DNA of 9,541 nt from an uncultured Eubacteriales bacterium. Its GTDB lineage: Bacteria; Bacillota; Clostridia; Oscillospirales; Oscillospiraceae. The notes under the pieces are model-generated. The model was given only the letters and a program-made list of their open reading frames with translations. It made no database searches and was not told the DNA's origin. Shown here one piece after another: positions 7,161 to 9,541 of the stretch (the stretch's first letter is position 1; every line of letters starts with the position of its first letter). The position numbers and the translations under genes are program-made. Location of the stretch: the NCBI GenBank assembly GCA_900550165.1, contig URQY01000049.1, positions 1 to 9,541 of the forward strand, in the 5' to 3' direction.

Positions 7161-7384
7161 CAGTGCTTGGCGCCTTTTCGCCGGAAAATGACCGCAAGCG
7201 CGGCGCAGACCGCGATGGCGGCGGCGTAGGGGATGACGAGCAGAAACGCGGTGCTCGCCGGTGCGCTGTAAGAAGCATAGCGGATGCCCCAGAGCATGTC
7301 GCAATAGCTGAATGCGACGGTGGCGCACATCACATCGGAGAGCAGAATCGCCAGCACGGCGAAGGTGCGGGACAGAGCTTTCAT
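7160..7384 (-). CDS. Small two-helix membrane protein paired with the XRE regulator
   Basis: A 74-aa protein of no family I can name. Residues 5-28 and 44-67 are hydrophobic and should span the membrane. A short loop (YCDMLWGIRYASYSAPA) lies between them and the tail is basic (RRKGAKH), suggesting both ends are cytoplasmic. The ATG at 7384 is chosen for a GGGAGGT Shine-Dalgarno (7391-7397). An upstream in-frame extension to 7480 would overlap the regulator gene and has no support. It starts 16 bp after the XRE gene, so the two form an operon. It may be the partner or target of the membrane-bound regulator; this is inference from position. Confidence 0.75.
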   Translation of the reverse strand: MKALSRTFAVLAILLSDVMCATVAFSYCDMLWGIRYASYSAPASTAFLLVIPYAAAIAVCAALAVIFRRKGAKH

Positions 7385-7400
7385 GGAGAGACCTCCCTGT

Positions 7401-7850
7401 TTATTTGTGTTTCGTACTTTTGAGCAGCAGCGCCGCGCCCGCGGCGATGGCCGCGACGCAGAGCAGCAGAAAAATGCCACTGCCGTCGATGCGGATCATC
7501 GACGATCCGCTGATCTGCGCGGGAACGGACGGGACAAGGATCGACAAAACGCCATAGACGATCAGCGCGGCCGCGCCGCCGAAGCAGAGAATGAGGCTCA
7601 AAAGCCGCATCGTCCGGTGCTCCTCCTGCGCTTCGGCGGGCGCGGCATCCGGCGCACCGTCTTTTAGAAGGTAGTCGAGCGAGACGCCGAAGTAATTGCT
7701 CAGCGCGAGGAGCTTGTCGCTCTCGGGCGTCGCGCTGCCGCCCTCCCATTTGGAGATGGCCTGACGCGAGACGTTCAGCGCCTCCGCGAGCTGCTCCTGC
7801 GAAAGGCCGCTCTTTTTGCGCAGTGCATAGAGTTTTTCAGGTAGTGCCAT
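7401..7850 (-). CDS. XRE/Cro-family regulator with two C-terminal membrane helices
   Basis: A 149-aa transcription factor. Residues 1-63 form an HTH_3 domain: LYALRKKSGLSQEQLAEALN, then the recognition region VSRQAISKWEGG and the LDYLLKD end. A short linker (64-80) leads to TM helices at about 82-106 and 125-144, with a short external loop between them. The DNA-binding domain should therefore be held at the inner membrane face. The start at 7850 is supported by AAAGGAGG just upstream; an in-frame ATG at 7874 lies beyond this site and is less likely. It is co-transcribed with the small membrane protein and may repress its own operon. What it senses (membrane state, peptide or drug) cannot be read from the sequence. 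Confidence 0.9.
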   Translation of the reverse strand: MALPEKLYALRKKSGLSQEQLAEALNVSRQAISKWEGGSATPESDKLLALSNYFGVSLDYLLKDGAPDAAPAEAQEEHRTMRLLSLILCFGGAAALIVYGVLSILVPSVPAQISGSSMIRIDGSGIFLLLCVAAIAAGAALLLKSTKHK

Positions 7851-7872
7851 GGTTCCTCCTTTCGCAAAGAGC

Positions 7873-7882
7873 ATAACGTTAT
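7873..7882. promoter_or_regulatory. Palindrome ATAACGTTAT at the XRE promoter
   Basis: A perfect 10-bp palindrome 23 bp upstream of the XRE start. It overlaps a TATGCT that could serve as a minus-strand -10 box, though no good -35 is seen. A site here suits autorepression. Confidence 0.3.
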
Positions 7883-7951
7883 TGCGCGCAAAACGCCATG
7901 TATTTCAGTAGGCAATCGCGCAACCGTGGGTAGCAATGAAGACTTTTTGCG

Positions 7952-7969
7952 GAAAACAGTCCTGTTTTC
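7952..7969. promoter_or_regulatory. Inverted repeat GAAAACAG-TC-CTGTTTTC
   Basis: Perfect 8-bp arms with a 2-bp spacer, 102 bp upstream of the XRE start. The spacer is too short for a stable full hairpin and no T run follows, so a protein-binding site is the simpler reading. It lies between the XRE gene and the recombinase relic and could belong to either side. Confidence 0.4.
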
Positions 7970-7976
7970 ACCCATT

Positions 7977-8951
7977 TTACCATGCAGAGGGGGAAAGCGC
8001 CAGCGGAGAGCAAAAAATCGCCCGAACAGGAATTTGTTCGGGCAATTTTGGTTCAGTTCTGTTCCTCGGAGGGGGCGTTCTTCTTTTCAAGCTCCGCGCG
8101 CAGCATGCGGTTTTCAGCCTGCGGGCGTCCAGCTTGCTTATGTCCAGAGAACGGAAACAGCAGACGAAATAAACGACATCCTCACGGCTCACGGCGGGGT
8201 GCTTCATTTCCTCTTGGATGATTTGAAGCTCAACGTCCTTTTTTCGTTCTTCCAGTTCATCAAGCCGCTGCTTGGTAGAGGCATTGATAATCCCCAGCTG
8301 AATAGCGTTAAGCATATTGGTGATGCCGCTCTCGGCTTCTTCCAACTGCTTGCGGAGGGCGGGGAGCACGCTGCTTTCCCGGCTCCGAATATCCATCACA
8401 GCATCCGCCACATACTCTACAAAATTATCGTCCATGATTTTTGCCATGACCGCATTGACAACGGCATTTTCCAGCGGCAGCTTTCGGACGGTCTTGTGCT
8501 TGGCGTCACAGGTGCGGTGCTTCTTGGTATTTACACAGCGGTAATAATGATACTTCCGGCCCTTGCTGGAGCTTGTTCCGCTTTCGCCTACCATCATAGC
8601 CCCGCAAGTGCCGCAAAACAGCTTTGTTGTCAATAGATAATCGTCCTTGGCCTTGTGTCGTGCCGGGGCTTTCCGATTTACTGCAAGCCGCTGCTGTACT
8701 CGGTCAAACAGGTCTTGCGGGACGATAGCGGGAATCCCGTTGGGCGTGACGATATGGCGGTAGCTGTACTCTCCGATGTACTTCCGGTTTTTCAGCAGAC
8801 GGGCCGTGAAATTAAGGTCGATTTTCTTTCCTCGCACCGTGGTAACGCCTCGTTCGCTCATATATGCAGCGATTTCTTTCATCGTTGCGCCCTTGTCATA
8901 CATGGTGAACAATAATGGGGGGGATACCATGCCGCGCAGAAAGAAGCCCAA
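7977..8951 (-). pseudogene. Large serine recombinase relic: catalytic domain missing, C-terminus out of frame
   Basis: The open frame encodes 324 aa. Residues from about 14 (LFTMYDKGATMKEIAAYMSERG) match the Recombinase domain of large serine integrases. A zinc-ribbon follows (C113, C116, C139, C148), then a coiled coil at about 195-255. The N-terminal resolvase domain with the catalytic Ser is absent: family similarity stops near 8912, and the upstream sequence has no ribosome site and belongs to another ORF's coding strand. At the other end the frame leaves the family near residue 278 (about 8117) and runs through the terminator. In the -1 frame from there it reads QAENRMLRAELEKKNAP and SEEQN with a stop at 8053, just before that terminator. 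So both ends are damaged and it cannot catalyse strand exchange. It is a remnant of an integrative element; base composition is lower in GC than the genes to its left. Confidence 0.78.
8012..8043 (-). terminator. Intrinsic terminator of the recombinase relic
   Basis: On the minus strand GCCCGAACA (8043-8035) and TGTTCGGGC (8028-8020) form a 9-bp stem with a 6-base loop, followed by GA and TTTTTT (8017-8012). It lies 9 bp after the stop of the alternative -1 frame, marking the original gene end. Confidence 0.85.
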
Positions 8952-9105
8952 TGACTACGGCACGGGGATTCCCTATCACGAGGTAGAGACCCTTGCCCGT
9001 GTCCTGCTCCCGGAAATTCAGGCGTTCTTTGAGAGCGAAGACGGACAGCGGGAATATGCTGAGTGGAAAGCAAAGCAGCAGGCCGAACAAGAGGACAAGG
9101 TATAA
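8929..9105 (+). CDS. Small mobile-element-associated hypothetical protein
   Basis: A 58-aa protein starting MPRRKKPNDYGTGIPYHEVE, then TLARVLLPEIQAFFESEDGQ, and a charged tail of Glu, Lys and Gln. It has a basic N-terminus, a likely single long helix and no membrane segment. Proteins of this general look occur beside clostridial serine recombinases and conjugative elements; I know no function and this association is from memory. The start at 8929 has a G-rich stretch (8917-8923) five bases upstream. Its 5' end lies exactly where the recombinase homology on the other strand stops, so the breakpoint may have removed its normal promoter. Confidence 0.6.
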   Translation: MPRRKKPNDYGTGIPYHEVETLARVLLPEIQAFFESEDGQREYAEWKAKQQAEQEDKV

Positions 9106-9106
9106 C

Positions 9107-9142
9107 AACGGCAGGAGCATCAGTTTAGATACTCCCGCCGTT
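9107..9142. other. Imperfect hairpin between convergent ORFs
   Basis: AACGGCAGGAG (9107-9117) pairs with CTCCCGCCGTT (9132-9142) apart from one A-C mismatch, around a 14-base loop. It starts two bases after the small ORF and ends two bases before the stop of the opposing fragment. Neither strand has a T run, so it is a weak or degenerate terminator at best. Confidence 0.35.
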
Positions 9143-9144
9143 CA

Positions 9145-9254
9145 TCAATCTGTATGAACTTCTTTCTTGCCAAACAAGAGGAAAATATATGGGGGTAATA
9201 TCCACACAATGGCGGCGCTCAGCCATTCGTTTAAGCCGAACTGAAATGCAATCT
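9145..9254 (-). pseudogene. C-terminal scrap of a membrane protein
   Basis: Minus strand reads RQIAFQFGLNEWLSAAIVW, then ILPPYIFLLFGKKEVHTD and TGA at 9145. It has one clear hydrophobic helix and a lysine-rich tail, as at the end of an integral membrane protein. A stop in this frame lies just upstream (about 9256-9258), and there the sequence becomes an alpha/beta hydrolase in another frame. The fragment is therefore a 3' end left by a deletion or insertion. Parent family not recognised. Confidence 0.5.
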
Positions 9255-9410
9255 GCCTGTTCCGTCAAAGCCATCGAAGCTGACGGCATACACGCAGAAT
9301 TTCCTTTCCAGCAGCGGGATCAAATCCTCAAACTGCCGCCAGCACATAAGATTTCCGTGCAGCAGCATAATGGTCTTTCCCCGCATATCGCCGAATCGTT
9401 TGATCTCCAT
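9231..9410 (-). pseudogene. Truncated alpha/beta hydrolase (N-terminal fragment)
   Basis: 59 residues from MEIKRFGDMRG. It carries the first strand and oxyanion region KTIMLLHGNLMCWRQFEDLI and the next strand CVYAVSFDGFDGTG, as at the start of alpha/beta-hydrolase fold enzymes, which are usually over 200 aa. After GFDGTG the frame gives only RLHFSSA and stops. The catalytic Ser (GxSxG), Asp and His are all missing, so the product cannot be active. The start at 9410 is supported by GGGGAGG upstream. It begins 20 bp after the stop of the ATC-hydrolase-like gene, so the two were an operon before the deletion. Confidence 0.75.
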
Positions 9411-9430
9411 GCCAATATGCCTCCCCGCTA

Positions 9431-9541
9431 TTATCGGACCTTCATGCAAAAATCACAGCGATCATTGCCGCGCCCCAGCGTTATGGTTCTCTCCCAGATC
9501 AGCTTCGGATGCAGCCCGGTATAGCTGATGTCATCACTGTC
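9431..9541 (-). CDS. L-2-amino-thiazoline-4-carboxylate hydrolase-like protein, C-terminus (5' part beyond window)
   Basis: The last 36 codons are visible, open to the right edge: DSDDISYTGLHPKLIWERT, then ITLGRGNDRCDFCMKVR and TAA. The ending R-T-TL--G-D-CDFC is the signature I associate with the ATC hydrolase family (PF14196). The founding member opens the thiazoline ring in bacterial L-cysteine production from DL-ATC; most relatives have unknown roles. The two Cys (CDFC) would be near the active site or a metal, by analogy. The gene precedes the hydrolase fragment on the same strand. The call rests on a short tail. Confidence 0.55.
   Translation of the reverse strand, partial: DSDDISYTGLHPKLIWERTITLGRGNDRCDFCMKVR

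Noticed and set aside
7926..8636. A 236-codon plus-strand frame across the recombinase relic
   Set aside because: It crosses the minus-strand terminator and is antisense to clear recombinase and zinc-ribbon sequence.

Overview
The window looks like chromosomal DNA of a high-GC gut clostridium (Oscillospiraceae/Ruminococcaceae type). The reasons are strong AGGAGG-type ribosome sites, GC-rich codon use, a hybrid kinase of a style common in that group, a cell-surface protein anchored by three S-layer homology (SLH) repeats, a DegV protein, and a clostridial large serine recombinase relic. This placement is inferred from gene style, not from a marker gene.

Layout. (1) 1-3279, minus strand: a sensing operon. 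A lipoprotein-type extracellular solute-binding protein (SBP) comes first. It overlaps a membrane hybrid histidine kinase whose receiver domain runs off the left edge. The SBP carries an apparent -1 frameshift after codon 46. A clear sigma-A promoter (TTGACG-17-TATAGT) precedes the SBP, and just upstream of it lies a tandem 9-bp repeat with 11-bp phasing. (2) 3280-3860: a 581-bp divergent intergenic region. It holds the SBP promoter, a foldable segment ending in a terminator-like hairpin with a T run (possible small RNA), and the promoter and leader of the next gene. (3) 3861-6035, plus strand: a secreted C69 family (Ntn-hydrolase) peptidase with three C-terminal SLH repeats, followed by a strong terminator. 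(4) 6275-7117, plus strand: a DegV-family fatty-acid-binding protein with its own leader and a perfect terminator. (5) 7160-7850, minus strand: a two-gene unit made of an XRE/Cro regulator with two membrane helices and a small two-helix membrane protein. (6) 7977-9541: a degraded accessory region with visibly lower GC. It contains a serine recombinase missing its catalytic domain and its normal C-terminus, a 58-aa ORF of the kind found beside recombinases, the C-terminal scrap of a membrane protein joined directly to the N-terminal scrap of an alpha/beta hydrolase, and the C-terminus of an L-2-amino-thiazoline-4-carboxylate hydrolase-like protein entering from the right edge.

How the genes may work together: the SBP and the kinase probably form one ligand-sensing unit, since no permease gene is visible beside them. 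The surface peptidase and DegV have separate promoters and terminators. The right end records past mobile-element insertion and deletion.

No clearly new multi-gene system is evident. The best leads are the frameshifted sensory SBP with its phased repeat, the possible structured RNA at about 3557-3691, the membrane-bound XRE/small-protein pair, and the chain of gene junctions at the right end.
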